The notes: a model not told the origin generated them from the letters alone. Positions 34,889 through 44,349 are shown, counted from the stretch's first letter. The stretch: DNA of 64,000 nt from Thermosipho sp. (in: thermotogales) (GCA_017656335.1 JACDOA010000001.1:310001-374000); one strand, 5' to 3'. A program made the numbers and translations.

Positions 34889-35467
34889 TCAGTTTTCAAA
34901 AGTTAAATTCTTAAATTTTTCCTCAAGAACTTCCTTGAAAATTTTCGAAGTATATTCATCAATATTTGTCAGTCTTATTAACTCAAGAGTACTTTGGTTG
35001 TTTTTTAAAAAATCCTCAATTTCATTTGCAAAAACCTCAGCACATAGTTTTTTAGGAAAGCCGAAAATCCCGCTACTTATCGCAGGAATTGAAATAGATT
35101 TCAATTTTAATTCAGTTGCCTTTTTCAAAACATTCTTAACAGCTAAACCTAAAAGTTCTTTTTCTCTGTTTTGACCGCCTCTCCAAATTGGCCCTACAGC
35201 ATGTATCACGTATTTTGCAAATAAATTACCTGCACCTGTAACTGCAACTTCACCAGTTTTTACGGGGCCATATTTTCTAACATATTCGTCACTTTCTTCT
35301 TGGATTATCTTTCCACCTGCTCTGATAATAGCTCCCGCTACTCCTCCTCCATGACTCAAATGAGAATTAGCAGCATTTACGATAGCGTCAGTTTTTTCCC
35401 TTGTTATATCTCCATTAACTATTTCAATTATCGTGTTTTTTATTTTTATCTTCAATAAAACCTTCAT
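34889..35467 (-). CDS. macro domain protein (ADP-ribose/O-acetyl-ADP-ribose hydrolase type)
   Basis: 192 aa. Single macro domain: VNGDITREKTDAIVNAANSHL, then HGGGVAGAIIRAGG, VTGAGNLFAKYVIHAVGP and the phosphate loop PAISSGIFGFPKK. The family binds ADP-ribose and removes it or its O-acetyl form. Start at 35467 with AAGGAG lies 44 bp inside the end of rarA. Last gene of the UDG-DtxR-GalE-RarA-macro operon. This context suggests a link with DNA repair or ADP-ribosylated DNA or protein, but that is inference. Confidence 0.92.
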   Translation of the reverse strand: MKVLLKIKIKNTIIEIVNGDITREKTDAIVNAANSHLSHGGGVAGAIIRAGGKIIQEESDEYVRKYGPVKTGEVAVTGAGNLFAKYVIHAVGPIWRGGQNREKELLGLAVKNVLKKATELKLKSISIPAISSGIFGFPKKLCAEVFANEIEDFLKNNQSTLELIRLTNIDEYTSKIFKEVLEEKFKNLTFEN

Positions 35468-36683
35468 AATTTTTGACTCCTTTCCACAGAGTCTCCAAAA
35501 TCTCCTTCATTTTCTTTTCTTTCCCAATTGTTTTTGGAATATAAAAAATGCTATTTAATAACTCTTTAGGAAGATAGCTTTTTTTAACAAACCCTCCATA
35601 TTCATGAGGATACTTATAGCCACTGTTTGGAACATTCAAAAGATTTCTAGGTACTTTAATATCCTTTGTTTTTTTAGCAATTTCCATAGCTTTTCCTAAA
35701 GCAGTTGTCGATGAATTACTTTTTGGAGCAGTTGAAAGGTAAATAACACATTCAGATAAATTTAATAAACATTCTGGAAGTCCTACATATTCAACAGCAT
35801 AGGCTGTTGAAGTTGCAACTAATAACGCCATTGGATCGGCTAACCCTATATCCTCACTTGCAAGAATTATTAATCTCCTTGCTATAAATCTTGGATCTTC
35901 ACCACCTTCTATCATCCGCGCCATATAATACAGGGCAGCATCTGGATCGCTACCTCTTATACTTTTAATAAAAGCAGAAGCAAGGTTATAATGTTCTTTA
36001 TCATTGTATACATATTTTTCTTCACCGGAATATAAAGATAAAATATTTTCATCAATTATGTCCTTTCCCTCTGCTTTCGCAATTAAACTTAAAACTTCAT
36101 ACAAATTTATTGCAAACCTCGCATCACCATTTGAAACATTTGAAATAAAATCTATTACTGCTTCAGTCAATGATATTTTTTGTACTTCTTTGGCTTTTTC
36201 CAATAAAATTTTTATATCATCCTTTGTAAGCTTTTTAAAAGCAATTACCCTTACTCTTGAAAGGAGAGCCTCATTAATCATCTTATATGGATTTTCCGTA
36301 GTAGCCCCAATCAAGATGTAGTCTCCCGCTTCGACTCCAGGTAAAAAAACATCTTGTTGTTTTTTATTGAATCTATGAATCTCATCAACAAAAAGTAGTA
36401 TTTTCTTTATTTCTTTCACTTTTTTAGCATATTCTAATATTTTTTTTATTTCTGATACTGAGGCAAACGCACCATTAAAATGGTAGACCTCATAATCTGT
36501 ATAAGTTTTAATTAACTCCATTGTAGAAGTCTTCCCACATCCTGGTGGACCATAGAAAATCATGGAAAATAGTTCGCCCTTTTCTATAGCTATTCTTAAT
36601 ATAGCCCCTTTACCTAAGATATGATTTTGTCCTACAATATCTTCAAACGTCTTTGGCCTTAAAATTTCGCTTAAACCACTCAA
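35424..36683 (-). CDS. rarA: replication-associated recombination protein A (RarA/MgsA AAA+ ATPase)
   Basis: 419-aa clamp-loader-like ATPase acting at stalled replication forks. N-terminal LRPKTFEDIVGQNHILGKG, Walker A GPPGCGKTS near residue 47, Walker B LLFVDEIHRFNKKQQD, sensor-1 GATTENPY, and the C-terminal tetramerisation region with SEDIGLADP and PNSGYKYPHEYGG. Start at 36683 lies 41 bp inside the galE gene. No terminator is seen until after the macro-domain gene. Confidence 0.94.
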   Translation of the reverse strand: MSGLSEILRPKTFEDIVGQNHILGKGAILRIAIEKGELFSMIFYGPPGCGKTSTMELIKTYTDYEVYHFNGAFASVSEIKKILEYAKKVKEIKKILLFVDEIHRFNKKQQDVFLPGVEAGDYILIGATTENPYKMINEALLSRVRVIAFKKLTKDDIKILLEKAKEVQKISLTEAVIDFISNVSNGDARFAINLYEVLSLIAKAEGKDIIDENILSLYSGEEKYVYNDKEHYNLASAFIKSIRGSDPDAALYYMARMIEGGEDPRFIARRLIILASEDIGLADPMALLVATSTAYAVEYVGLPECLLNLSECVIYLSTAPKSNSSTTALGKAMEIAKKTKDIKVPRNLLNVPNSGYKYPHEYGGFVKKSYLPKELLNSIFYIPKTIGKEKKMKEILETLWKGVKNYEGFIEDKNKKHDN

Positions 36684-37584
36684 CAGTAAGTTTCAACCCC
36701 TTCTCTAAATCTATTTTTGGTTCCCATCTTAATTCTTCTTTAGCTCTGGTATAGCAAAGAAGACTTTTCCTAATATCACCTTTCCTTGGTGGACCATATA
36801 CAGGTTCTTTTTGATAGTCTATAATTTTCTTTAAATAATTAAAAAGATGATTAACACTTGTCCCTCTGGATGTTCCAATATTTATTTCTAGACCATCACC
36901 TTTTTTCATAGCTCTTATATTTGCGTCAACAACATCAGATACGTATACATAATCCCTTATGTATTCACCATCGCCATTAATTACAACATCTTCATCATTA
37001 AGCATTTTTGAAATAAATATTGCTATAACTCCAGCTTCTCCAAATGGATCCTGACGAGGCCCATATACATTGGCATACCTCAAAACAGTGTAATTTAAAT
37101 CAAATTCATTTTTTGCAAATTTTAAGTAGTTTTCTACTGAAAATTTAGCAATTCCATATGGTGAAATAGGATTTGGAAAAACACTTTCAGGTGTTGGGAA
37201 TATCTTTACATTATCTCCGTAAATAGCTCCTCCTGTTGAAGAAAATATAAATTTCTTAACTTTATATTCAATTGAATTTTTTATCAGATTAAGACTACCA
37301 ATTATATTAATATTTGCATCTTCCACAGGATTTTTTACAGAAATTGACACACTGGCTTGAGCAGCAAGATGAAATACATAATCAAATTTGTTTTCATCAA
37401 AAATTTTTTGAATACTTTCTTCATCTCTAATATCAGCAACAAATAAATGTGCTTTTTCATTAACATTTTCTTTTTTACCCTTTGAAAGGTTGTCCACTAC
37501 AACAACATCAAAACCTAAATCAATAAGCCTATCAACAAGGTGAGAGCCTATAAATCCTGCTCCTCCCGTAACTAATGCTTTCAT
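36643..37584 (-). CDS. galE: NAD-dependent UDP-glucose 4-epimerase-like protein
   Basis: 313-aa extended short-chain dehydrogenase: GGAGFIGSHLVDRL binds NAD, SSTGGAIYG and YGIAKF (YxxxK) form the catalytic site, and NVYGPRQDPFGEAGV and RDYVYVSDVV bind the sugar nucleotide. Interconverts UDP-glucose and UDP-galactose; UDP-glucuronate or GlcNAc substrates cannot be excluded. Start overlaps the DtxR stop by one base (TAATG), and the 3' end overlaps rarA. Confidence 0.88.
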   Translation of the reverse strand: MKALVTGGAGFIGSHLVDRLIDLGFDVVVVDNLSKGKKENVNEKAHLFVADIRDEESIQKIFDENKFDYVFHLAAQASVSISVKNPVEDANINIIGSLNLIKNSIEYKVKKFIFSSTGGAIYGDNVKIFPTPESVFPNPISPYGIAKFSVENYLKFAKNEFDLNYTVLRYANVYGPRQDPFGEAGVIAIFISKMLNDEDVVINGDGEYIRDYVYVSDVVDANIRAMKKGDGLEINIGTSRGTSVNHLFNYLKKIIDYQKEPVYGPPRKGDIRKSLLCYTRAKEELRWEPKIDLEKGLKLTVEWFKRNFKAKDV

Positions 37585-38087
37585 TAATCATCCTCCTTCA
37601 ATCTTATTTTTAATTTTAAAGCCTCTTTGGGGACTTTTTTAACTCCTAATTTTTCTCTTTGCTCTTTTAAGAATTCAATTAATTTTTGGGTTTTACTTTC
37701 ATCAAAATCAATCATTAGTGCATAAAATCTTCTTAATTGTTTTCGAGTTTCGTTATCCAAACCATATATAAGCATTTCAGCAATTTGTTGTGCTCTGTTT
37801 TCTGGAAAACCTATTACATACATAAAGAAGTATTTTACTCTAAGTTCTCCATTATGTATTGTTATTGCTAGTCTTTTACCTTTTCTTGTAAGCTTTATAA
37901 AACCATACCTTTCGTGTTCGACATATCCAAGTTCAACAAGCTTTTTCACAGCTGTTGTTACGCTTGGATAACTAACATTCTTAATTTTAGCAACATCAGA
38001 CACTCTTGTAACACCATCATTTTTTGACAATTTGTGAATAGTTACAAGGTAACTCTCAAGTGCAGGTGTAAGTTTTTTTTCACCCAT
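37584..38087 (-). CDS. DtxR/MntR family metal-dependent transcriptional regulator
   Basis: 167 aa. Winged helix (about 1-70) with TRVSDVAKIKNVSYPSVTTA and VKKLVELGYVEHERYG, followed by a helical dimerisation and metal-binding region. No SH3-like third domain. It would repress metal uptake or other genes when Fe(II) or Mn(II) is bound. Start is 8 bp inside the UDG gene. Its presence in a repair/sugar operon is unusual; a palindrome at 38751-38762 in the operon promoter might be its site. Confidence 0.88.
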   Translation of the reverse strand: MGEKKLTPALESYLVTIHKLSKNDGVTRVSDVAKIKNVSYPSVTTAVKKLVELGYVEHERYGFIKLTRKGKRLAITIHNGELRVKYFFMYVIGFPENRAQQIAEMLIYGLDNETRKQLRRFYALMIDFDESKTQKLIEFLKEQREKLGVKKVPKEALKLKIRLKEDD

Positions 38088-38682
38088 TTTCTTTCCTCTC
38101 CTTCAAGAATTGATCATAATATTTTCTAACTCTTTTAATGTCTTGCCATGTTAAATCTTTAGGTGATCCTTTTGCTTTTGAAGGATTCCGTAAAAGGTAA
38201 CTAGGATGAAACATTGGAAAAATTATTATTCCTGCTTTCCATTCAAATTCCTGCCCTCTAACTTTTGTAATTGGTAGGCTTTTTTCTGCAAAAAAATCCA
38301 GTGCTGCTTTACCCAATGTTACAATCATTTTTGGATTAATTATCTCAATCTGAGCAAGTAAAAAATGCGAACATGTTTTTGCTTCTTCTTTGGTGGGAGT
38401 TCTATTATTGGGAGGTCTACACTTAACAATGTTAGTTATATAAACATCTTCTCTTTTAATGTTTACGGATTCTAGAATTTTAGTTAAAAGTTGGCCAGCA
38501 CGCCCTACAAAAGGTCTTCCTGATAAATCTTCTTCTTCACCTGGACCTTCCCCCACAAACATTATTGGCGTATCTAAACTTCCTTCACCTGGTACAACAT
38601 TTGTTCTGTTTTCATGCAATGGACAAGCATTGCAATTTTCAATTCTTTCCACAACGATTTTCATTAATTCTTCTTTTTTCAT
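38080..38682 (-). CDS. family 4 uracil-DNA glycosylase (4Fe-4S)
   Basis: 200-aa thermophile-type uracil-DNA glycosylase. Fe-S cysteines are in CNACPLHENR near residue 17 and CRPP and CSHF near residues 85-105. Motif A is GEGPGEEEDLSGRPFVGRAG (uracil binding and catalysis), motif B HPSYLLRNPS. Removes uracil arising from cytosine deamination, important at high temperature. First gene of the minus-strand operon. Confidence 0.94.
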   Translation of the reverse strand: MKKEELMKIVVERIENCNACPLHENRTNVVPGEGSLDTPIMFVGEGPGEEEDLSGRPFVGRAGQLLTKILESVNIKREDVYITNIVKCRPPNNRTPTKEEAKTCSHFLLAQIEIINPKMIVTLGKAALDFFAEKSLPITKVRGQEFEWKAGIIIFPMFHPSYLLRNPSKAKGSPKDLTWQDIKRVRKYYDQFLKERKENG

Positions 38683-38732
38683 AGTTCAACCCCCAAAAAA
38701 TATTAACATAATTTAACTTTGTTAGTAATAAA

Positions 38733-38762
38733 ATTATACCATATTAAATTTTAACTAGTTAA
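38733..38762 (-). promoter_or_regulatory. promoter of the UDG-rarA-macro operon with overlapping palindrome
   Basis: Minus strand TATAAT (38733-38738) with extended TGG, 18-bp spacer, and -35 TTAACT (38757-38762). The -35 is one half of the 12-bp palindrome TTAACTAGTTAA (38751-38762), a possible repressor site. Confidence 0.6.
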
Positions 38763-38898
38763 TTTAGAAAAATATATTTTATTGTTTTTTTTTCTTTACA
38801 AAATAGAAAAATACAATTATCAATAATTAACCGTTTCCGACATCATAATATGTTAAAATAATAACAGACATTTATATATAACATAAGGAGGTGTAAGA

Positions 38899-41544
38899 AT
38901 GTCAAAGAAATGGGTGTACTTTTTTGCTAATGGAAAGGCCGAGGGAAGAGCTGACATGAAAGATCTTCTCGGCGGAAAAGGGGCAAATCTTGCCGAAATG
39001 ACAAATTTAGGAATACCAGTTCCGCCTGGCTTTACTATTTCTACAGAAGTTTGTAAATACTTTTACGACCACGGAAGAACATATCCAGATGACCTCAAAG
39101 TACAAGTAGATGAGGCATTGAAAAAGTTAGAAGAAGTAACTGGTAAAAAATTAGGAGATCCTGAAAATCCTTTGTTAGTTTCCGTTAGGTCTGGTGCTGC
39201 AATTTCAATGCCAGGTATGATGGATACAATTTTAAATCTTGGTTTAAACGATGAAACCGTTAAAGGATTAGCTAATCTTACAAATAACGAAAGATTTGCT
39301 TATGATGCTTACAGAAGATTTTTACAAATGTTCGGTGATACAGCACTTGGAATTCCTCATTCAGAATTCGAAAAAGCTCTAGAAGCAAGAAAAAAAGCAA
39401 AAGGTGTAAAATTAGACGTTGAACTTGATGCAGATGACCTCAAAGCATTGGTTGAAGATTATAAGGAAATTTACAAAAAATATGGAAAAGAATTCCCTCA
39501 AGATACATATAAACAGCTATGGGCAGCAATCGACGCTGTTTTTGGTTCTTGGATGAATGAAAGGGCAATCAAATACAGACAAATAAACAACATTAAAGAA
39601 GACGAACTTTTAGGAACTGCTGTTAATATTGTTACCATGGTCTTTGGTAATATGGGTGATGATTGTGGTACTGGAGTTTGTTTCACAAGAAATCCAAATA
39701 CAGGCGAAAAGAAACCTTACGGTGAATTTTTACAAAATGCTCAAGGTGAAGATGTTGTTGCTGGAATTAGAACACCTGTTCCACTTGAAGAACTTAAGAA
39801 AATCAATGAAGCAGTATACAATGAGCTTATTTCAATAATGGAGAAACTCGAAAAACATTATAAAGATATGCAGGATATTGAATTTACAATAGAAAAAGGA
39901 AAACTTTACATACTCCAAACAAGAAATGGTAAAAGAACAAGTCAAGCTGCAATCAAAATAGCAGTTGATCTTGTTCATGAAGGATTAATAGATAAAGAAA
40001 CCGCAGTAATGAGAGTAAAACCTGAAGATGTTGAAAGAGTTCTCCACGCAAAATTTGATGAAAACGAACTTAAAAATTCTAAGGTTATTGCCAAAGGTCT
40101 TCCAGCATCTCCTGGAGCTGCAACTGGTAAAATTTATTTTGACGCCGCAAAAGCTGAAGAAATGGCGAAAAAAGGCGAAACTGTTATTCTTGTTAGGCCA
40201 GAAACAAGTCCTGAAGACGTTGGGGGAATGAATGCTGCAGAAGGTATATTAACTGCAAGAGGTGGAATGACCTCTCATGCTGCAGTTGTTGCAAGAGGCA
40301 TGGGTAAACCAGCAGTTGTTGGTGCTGAAGAAATCGTTGTTGATGAAGAAGCTTTAGAGTTTAGGGTTAATGATGTAGTTGTTAAAGAAGGAGACTGGAT
40401 TTCTATTGATGGAACTACTGGAAATGTTTATCTTGGAAAAATAACAACAGTTAAACCACAAGGTCTTGAAGGCGAAGTTGCTGAACTTCTCTCATGGGCA
40501 GATGAAATTAGAAGACTTGGTGTAAGAACAAATGCTGATATTCCAAGAGATGCTAAAGTTGCTAGAGATTTTGGCGCAGAAGGTATAGGACTTTGTAGAA
40601 CAGAACACATGTTCTTTGAAAAAGACAGAATACCTAAAGTAAGAAGAATGATCGTTGCCAAGACAAAAGAACAAAGAGAAGCAGCACTTGAAGAATTATT
40701 ACCTCTTCAAAAAGAAGACTTCAAAGGACTCTTTAGAACAATGAAAGGCTTGCCTGTAACTATAAGGCTAATAGATCCTCCTTTACATGAATTCTTGCCA
40801 AATGATGAAGAACAAATGAAAGAAGTAGCAGAACAAATAGGAATTTCCGTTGAAGAATTAAAAGCTGCTGTTGAACAACTACATGAACTTAATCCAATGC
40901 TTGGACACAGAGGTTGTAGACTTGCTATAACATATCCAGAAATTGCTGTAATGCAAACAAAAGCAATAATCGGTGCAGCAATTGAACTTAAAAAGGAAGA
41001 AGACATTGATGTAATACCTGAAATTATGATTCCTTTAGTGGGACACATTAACGAATTAAAATATGTCAAAAAAGTTGTTACAGAAACTGCTGATGCTCTT
41101 ATTAAAGAATCGGGTGTTGAACTTACATACAAAGTTGGTACAATGATCGAAATCCCAAGAGCAGCTATCACTGCTGATCAAATTGCACAAGAAGCAGAAT
41201 TCTTCAGCTTTGGAACTAACGATTTAACTCAAATGACATTTGGATTTAGTCGTGATGATGTTGGAAAATTCTTACCAGAATACTTAGAAAAAGGTATTCT
41301 TGAACATGATCCATTCAAGAGCTTAGACTGGAAAGGCGTAGGCCAGTTAGTTAAAATGGGTACTGAAAAAGGTAAAAATGCTAGAAAAGATTTAAAAGTT
41401 GGTGTCTGTGGAGAGCACGGTGGAGACCCAAGATCTATACTCTTCTTTGACGCAGCAGGCTTGGATTACGTAAGTTGTTCCCCTTACAGGGTTCCAATTG
41501 CTAGAATAGCCGCAGCACAGGCAACAATTAAAAATAGAAAATAA
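38899..41544 (+). CDS. ppdK: pyruvate, phosphate dikinase
   Basis: 881-aa central carbon enzyme interconverting pyruvate + ATP + Pi and PEP + AMP + PPi. N-terminal ATP-grasp part with LLGGKGANLAEM, the phosphorylatable His H460 in GGMTSHAAVVARGMGKPAV, and a C-terminal PEP-binding TIM barrel with GIGLCRTEHMF, FGTNDLTQMTFGFSRDD and the catalytic Cys in VGVCGEHGGDP. Full length. ATG at 38899 after AAGGAGGTG. Transcribed alone; a hairpin terminator follows. The 216-bp gap upstream holds its promoter, not clearly assignable. Confidence 0.97.
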   Translation: MSKKWVYFFANGKAEGRADMKDLLGGKGANLAEMTNLGIPVPPGFTISTEVCKYFYDHGRTYPDDLKVQVDEALKKLEEVTGKKLGDPENPLLVSVRSGAAISMPGMMDTILNLGLNDETVKGLANLTNNERFAYDAYRRFLQMFGDTALGIPHSEFEKALEARKKAKGVKLDVELDADDLKALVEDYKEIYKKYGKEFPQDTYKQLWAAIDAVFGSWMNERAIKYRQINNIKEDELLGTAVNIVTMVFGNMGDDCGTGVCFTRNPNTGEKKPYGEFLQNAQGEDVVAGIRTPVPLEELKKINEAVYNELISIMEKLEKHYKDMQDIEFTIEKGKLYILQTRNGKRTSQAAIKIAVDLVHEGLIDKETAVMRVKPEDVERVLHAKFDENELKNSKVIAKGLPASPGAATGKIYFDAAKAEEMAKKGETVILVRPETSPEDVGGMNAAEGILTARGGMTSHAAVVARGMGKPAVVGAEEIVVDEEALEFRVNDVVVKEGDWISIDGTTGNVYLGKITTVKPQGLEGEVAELLSWADEIRRLGVRTNADIPRDAKVARDFGAEGIGLCRTEHMFFEKDRIPKVRRMIVAKTKEQREAALEELLPLQKEDFKGLFRTMKGLPVTIRLIDPPLHEFLPNDEEQMKEVAEQIGISVEELKAAVEQLHELNPMLGHRGCRLAITYPEIAVMQTKAIIGAAIELKKEEDIDVIPEIMIPLVGHINELKYVKKVVTETADALIKESGVELTYKVGTMIEIPRAAITADQIAQEAEFFSFGTNDLTQMTFGFSRDDVGKFLPEYLEKGILEHDPFKSLDWKGVGQLVKMGTEKGKNARKDLKVGVCGEHGGDPRSILFFDAAGLDYVSCSPYRVPIARIAAAQATIKNRK

Positions 41545-41558
41545 GTTTTCCTCATTTT

Positions 41559-41579
41559 AAGGGCCCATATGGGCCCTTT
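41559..41579 (+). terminator. terminator after ppdK
   Basis: Perfect palindrome with arms AAGGGCCCAT and ATGGGCCCTT, followed by a short TCATT. The weak T-tract suggests partial read-through into the next operon. Confidence 0.7.
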
Positions 41580-41599
41580 CATTATACGGAGGTGTCTTA

Positions 41600-42055
41600 A
41601 TGAGTTTTCTACTTTTAACAATTGCTACATCAATAACACTTTATGTAATTACTAAATCTTTTTTATATTTATTTTTAATTTCAATTGGTGTATACTATTT
41701 AATAAGAAGAAATAGTAAATTAGAAAGTTTTTTAAGTTTGACATTTGTTTTAATGATAGCTTTAGCATTATTTTCTAAATTAAAAGGATATGACCCAAAA
41801 GGTTTAAACATGTTTTTTTATGCTTCTTTTACATCAATTCTATATGATTTATTCAAAAAATTTTACTGGAGTATTCCATTCTTTGGACTTCTCGGAATTG
41901 GAATTTCATTAGTTGGTTCAATAAAATACAGTACTTGGGGATATTTGTTTGGGTTTTTAATAATTCCTATTTTTCTAAGGGAATTTAAAAAAAGGGGGAA
42001 TAATGTTGAAAACCTTGATTCTAGCAGCAGGTCTAGGAAAGAGGATGAAATCTAA
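41600..42055 (+). CDS. small integral membrane protein of unknown function
   Basis: 151 aa, not recognised. About four to five hydrophobic segments between residues 1 and 130, then a charged tail. ATG at 41600 with GGAGGTG. The last 53 bp overlap the start of glmU in another frame, so the charged C-terminal tail (NNVENLDSSSRSRKEDEI) is encoded by the glmU 5' end. It may be an accessory membrane protein; no family is evident. Confidence 0.65.
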   Translation: MSFLLLTIATSITLYVITKSFLYLFLISIGVYYLIRRNSKLESFLSLTFVLMIALALFSKLKGYDPKGLNMFFYASFTSILYDLFKKFYWSIPFFGLLGIGISLVGSIKYSTWGYLFGFLIIPIFLREFKKRGNNVENLDSSSRSRKEDEI

Positions 42056-43367
42056 ATACCCGAAAGTTGTCCATCCTATCCTTGGAAAACCAATGATTAA
42101 ATGGGTTGTTGAAATTGCTCAAAACTTTGGAAAAGTAGGAATTGTCTTAGGATATAAAGCCGAAATGGTCAAACAAGTTTTGCCTGAAGATATTGAAATT
42201 TTTATTCAAAAAGAACAATTAGGCACTGGACACGCTGTAATGTGTGCAAAAGATTTTATAAGCGAAAACGATGATTTGCTTATTTTATATGGTGATGTTC
42301 CATTTATAAGCAAAGATACCTTAAATAAACTTATTGAAGAACACAAGAATAAAAAAAATGAAGTAACAATTTTATCAGCTATATTAGATAATCCTTCAGG
42401 GTATGGAAGAATTCTAAGAATTGAAAATGGAAAAATAAGAATTGTTGAGGATAAAGACGCAAATAAAGAAATTAAAAAAATTAATGAAATTAACACAGGA
42501 ATTTATATTTTTAATGGAAATTTTATAAAGAAAAATTTAGATAATCTTAACAACAAAAACGCTCAAGGGGAGTATTATTTAACTGATATAATCTCATTTG
42601 CCGATAATATCTCTACTATAGTTGTTGATGATATTTTTGAAGTTACAGGGATAAATAATAGAATTCAACTTTCAGAAATTGAGAAAGAAATGAGGAAGAG
42701 AATAAATAGAAAATTAATGCTTGAAGGTGTTAGAATCATAGATCCTGAAAATGTTTACATAGATCCCGATGTACAAATTGGACGAGACACAATAGTTTAT
42801 CCTTTTACATTCATTGAAGGAAAAACTGTAATTGGTGAAGACTGTGAAATTGGACCTATGACCCGTATAAAAGATTCTACAATTGGAAATAATGTAAAAG
42901 TAATTCGTTCTGAAGTTGAAAAAGCTATTATTGAAGACAATGTATCAGTAGGTCCTTTTTCAAGACTTAGAGAAGGAACTCATTTAAAAACAAAAGTAAA
43001 AATCGGTAATTTCGTAGAAACCAAAAAAACAATTGTTGGAGAAAACAGCAAAGCTCAGCATCTAACATATTTAGGTGATACAACGATTGGAAAGAATGTA
43101 AATATTGGTGCAGGAACAATTACTTGCAATTATGATGGAAAGAATAAGCATCCTACATTTATTGATGATAATTCATTTATTGGGAGTAATAGCTCATTAG
43201 TAGCGCCAGTGAAGATTGGAAAAAATTCTATTGTAGGCGCAGGTTCAGTTATTACTGATGATGTCCCGGATAATTCTCTAGCACTTGGTAGGGCAAGACA
43301 AATTATTAAAGAAAATTGGGTTAAGTTGAAAAGGGAGGCCAATAAAAATGCAACTAACAAAGAATGA
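42003..43367 (+). CDS. glmU: bifunctional GlcNAc-1-phosphate uridyltransferase / glucosamine-1-phosphate acetyltransferase
   Basis: 454-aa enzyme for the last two steps of UDP-GlcNAc synthesis. Pyrophosphorylase domain (about 1-225): LILAAGLGKRMKSKYPKV, QLGTGHA, YGDVP. Left-handed beta-helix acetyltransferase domain (about 250-440) with hexapeptide repeats, including GNFVETKKT, HLTYLGDTTIG and NIGAGTITCNYDG with the catalytic region. Start ATG at 42003 with GGGGG. Co-transcribed with prs (20-bp overlap). Confidence 0.96.
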   Translation: MLKTLILAAGLGKRMKSKYPKVVHPILGKPMIKWVVEIAQNFGKVGIVLGYKAEMVKQVLPEDIEIFIQKEQLGTGHAVMCAKDFISENDDLLILYGDVPFISKDTLNKLIEEHKNKKNEVTILSAILDNPSGYGRILRIENGKIRIVEDKDANKEIKKINEINTGIYIFNGNFIKKNLDNLNNKNAQGEYYLTDIISFADNISTIVVDDIFEVTGINNRIQLSEIEKEMRKRINRKLMLEGVRIIDPENVYIDPDVQIGRDTIVYPFTFIEGKTVIGEDCEIGPMTRIKDSTIGNNVKVIRSEVEKAIIEDNVSVGPFSRLREGTHLKTKVKIGNFVETKKTIVGENSKAQHLTYLGDTTIGKNVNIGAGTITCNYDGKNKHPTFIDDNSFIGSNSSLVAPVKIGKNSIVGAGSVITDDVPDNSLALGRARQIIKENWVKLKREANKNATNKE

Positions 43368-44295
43368 AATGAAAATATTTTCTGGAAATGCCAATAAACA
43401 ATTAGCTTTAAAGGTTGCCGATTATATAGGCACAAGGCTTTCTGATTGTGAAATTGGTAGATTTGCGGATGGAGAAATAAATGTTAAAATTGGAGAAACT
43501 GTAAGAGGGCATGATACATTTATTATTCAACCAACTTGTCCACCGGTTAATGAAAATTTGATGGAGCTACTTATAATGATAGATGCATTAAAAAGAGCCT
43601 CAGCTAATACTATCGCTGTTGTAATTCCATACTATGGTTATGCAAGACAAGATAGAAAGGCAAAAGGAAGAGATCCAATTACAGCGAAACTTGTTGCTAA
43701 TTTATTAACTATAGCAGGCGCCACTAGAGTTATGACTGTTGATTTGCATTCTGAACAGATTCAAGGATTTTTTGACATTCCCCTTGATAACTTACTTTCT
43801 TTTCCGATTTTCACAAAAATTTTAAAAGAAGACAAAGTAATTGATGAAGATTTTGTTGTTGTTTCTCCTGATGTTGGAGGAGTTAAAAGGGCTCGACAAT
43901 TTGCTGAAAGGCTTGGCGGACCACTTGCAATACTAGACAAAAGAAGACCAAAAGACAATGTTGCCGAAATTTTAAATATCATTGGTGATGTAGAAGGCAA
44001 AACTGCTATAATAGTAGATGATATCGTTGATACTGCAAGATCACTTGTCAATTCTGCTAGTGCATTAATTGAAAAAGGAGCCAAACGCGTAATTGCTTGT
44101 ATTACTCATCCAGTTCTTTCTGACAATGCAGTTAATAGAATTGAAGAATCTGTAATAGAAAAAATCTACATATCAGACTCGATTTACAAAAATAATTTAC
44201 CCGAAAAATTTAAAGTTGTTTCACTAGCTCCACTTCTTGGTGAGGCAATTATGAGAGTACGTAAAAATCTTTCAGTAAGTATTTTATTTAGATAA
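43348..44295 (+). CDS. prs: ribose-phosphate pyrophosphokinase
   Basis: 315-aa PRPP synthetase: ribose-5-phosphate + ATP to PRPP. Motifs FADGEINVKI, YGYARQDRKAKGRDPI (catalytic flexible loop), VDLHSEQIQGFFDIP, and the PRPP signature AIIVDDIVDTARSL. ATG at 43348 with GGGAGG, 20 bp inside glmU. glmU-prs-rplY-pth is a common order in many bacteria, which supports the calls. Confidence 0.96.
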   Translation: MQLTKNEMKIFSGNANKQLALKVADYIGTRLSDCEIGRFADGEINVKIGETVRGHDTFIIQPTCPPVNENLMELLIMIDALKRASANTIAVVIPYYGYARQDRKAKGRDPITAKLVANLLTIAGATRVMTVDLHSEQIQGFFDIPLDNLLSFPIFTKILKEDKVIDEDFVVVSPDVGGVKRARQFAERLGGPLAILDKRRPKDNVAEILNIIGDVEGKTAIIVDDIVDTARSLVNSASALIEKGAKRVIACITHPVLSDNAVNRIEESVIEKIYISDSIYKNNLPEKFKVVSLAPLLGEAIMRVRKNLSVSILFR

Positions 44296-44296
44296 C

Positions 44297-44314
44297 AATA
44301 ATAATAATAATAAT
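44297..44314. repeat. (AAT)6 trinucleotide repeat between prs and rplY
   Basis: Six AAT units immediately after the prs stop, within a fully AT leader of rplY. It keeps the leader unstructured; length variation could alter spacing but not frame. Confidence 0.9.
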
Positions 44315-44349
44315 AAAACCCATAAAATAAAAAAAAGGAGGTAAAAACT

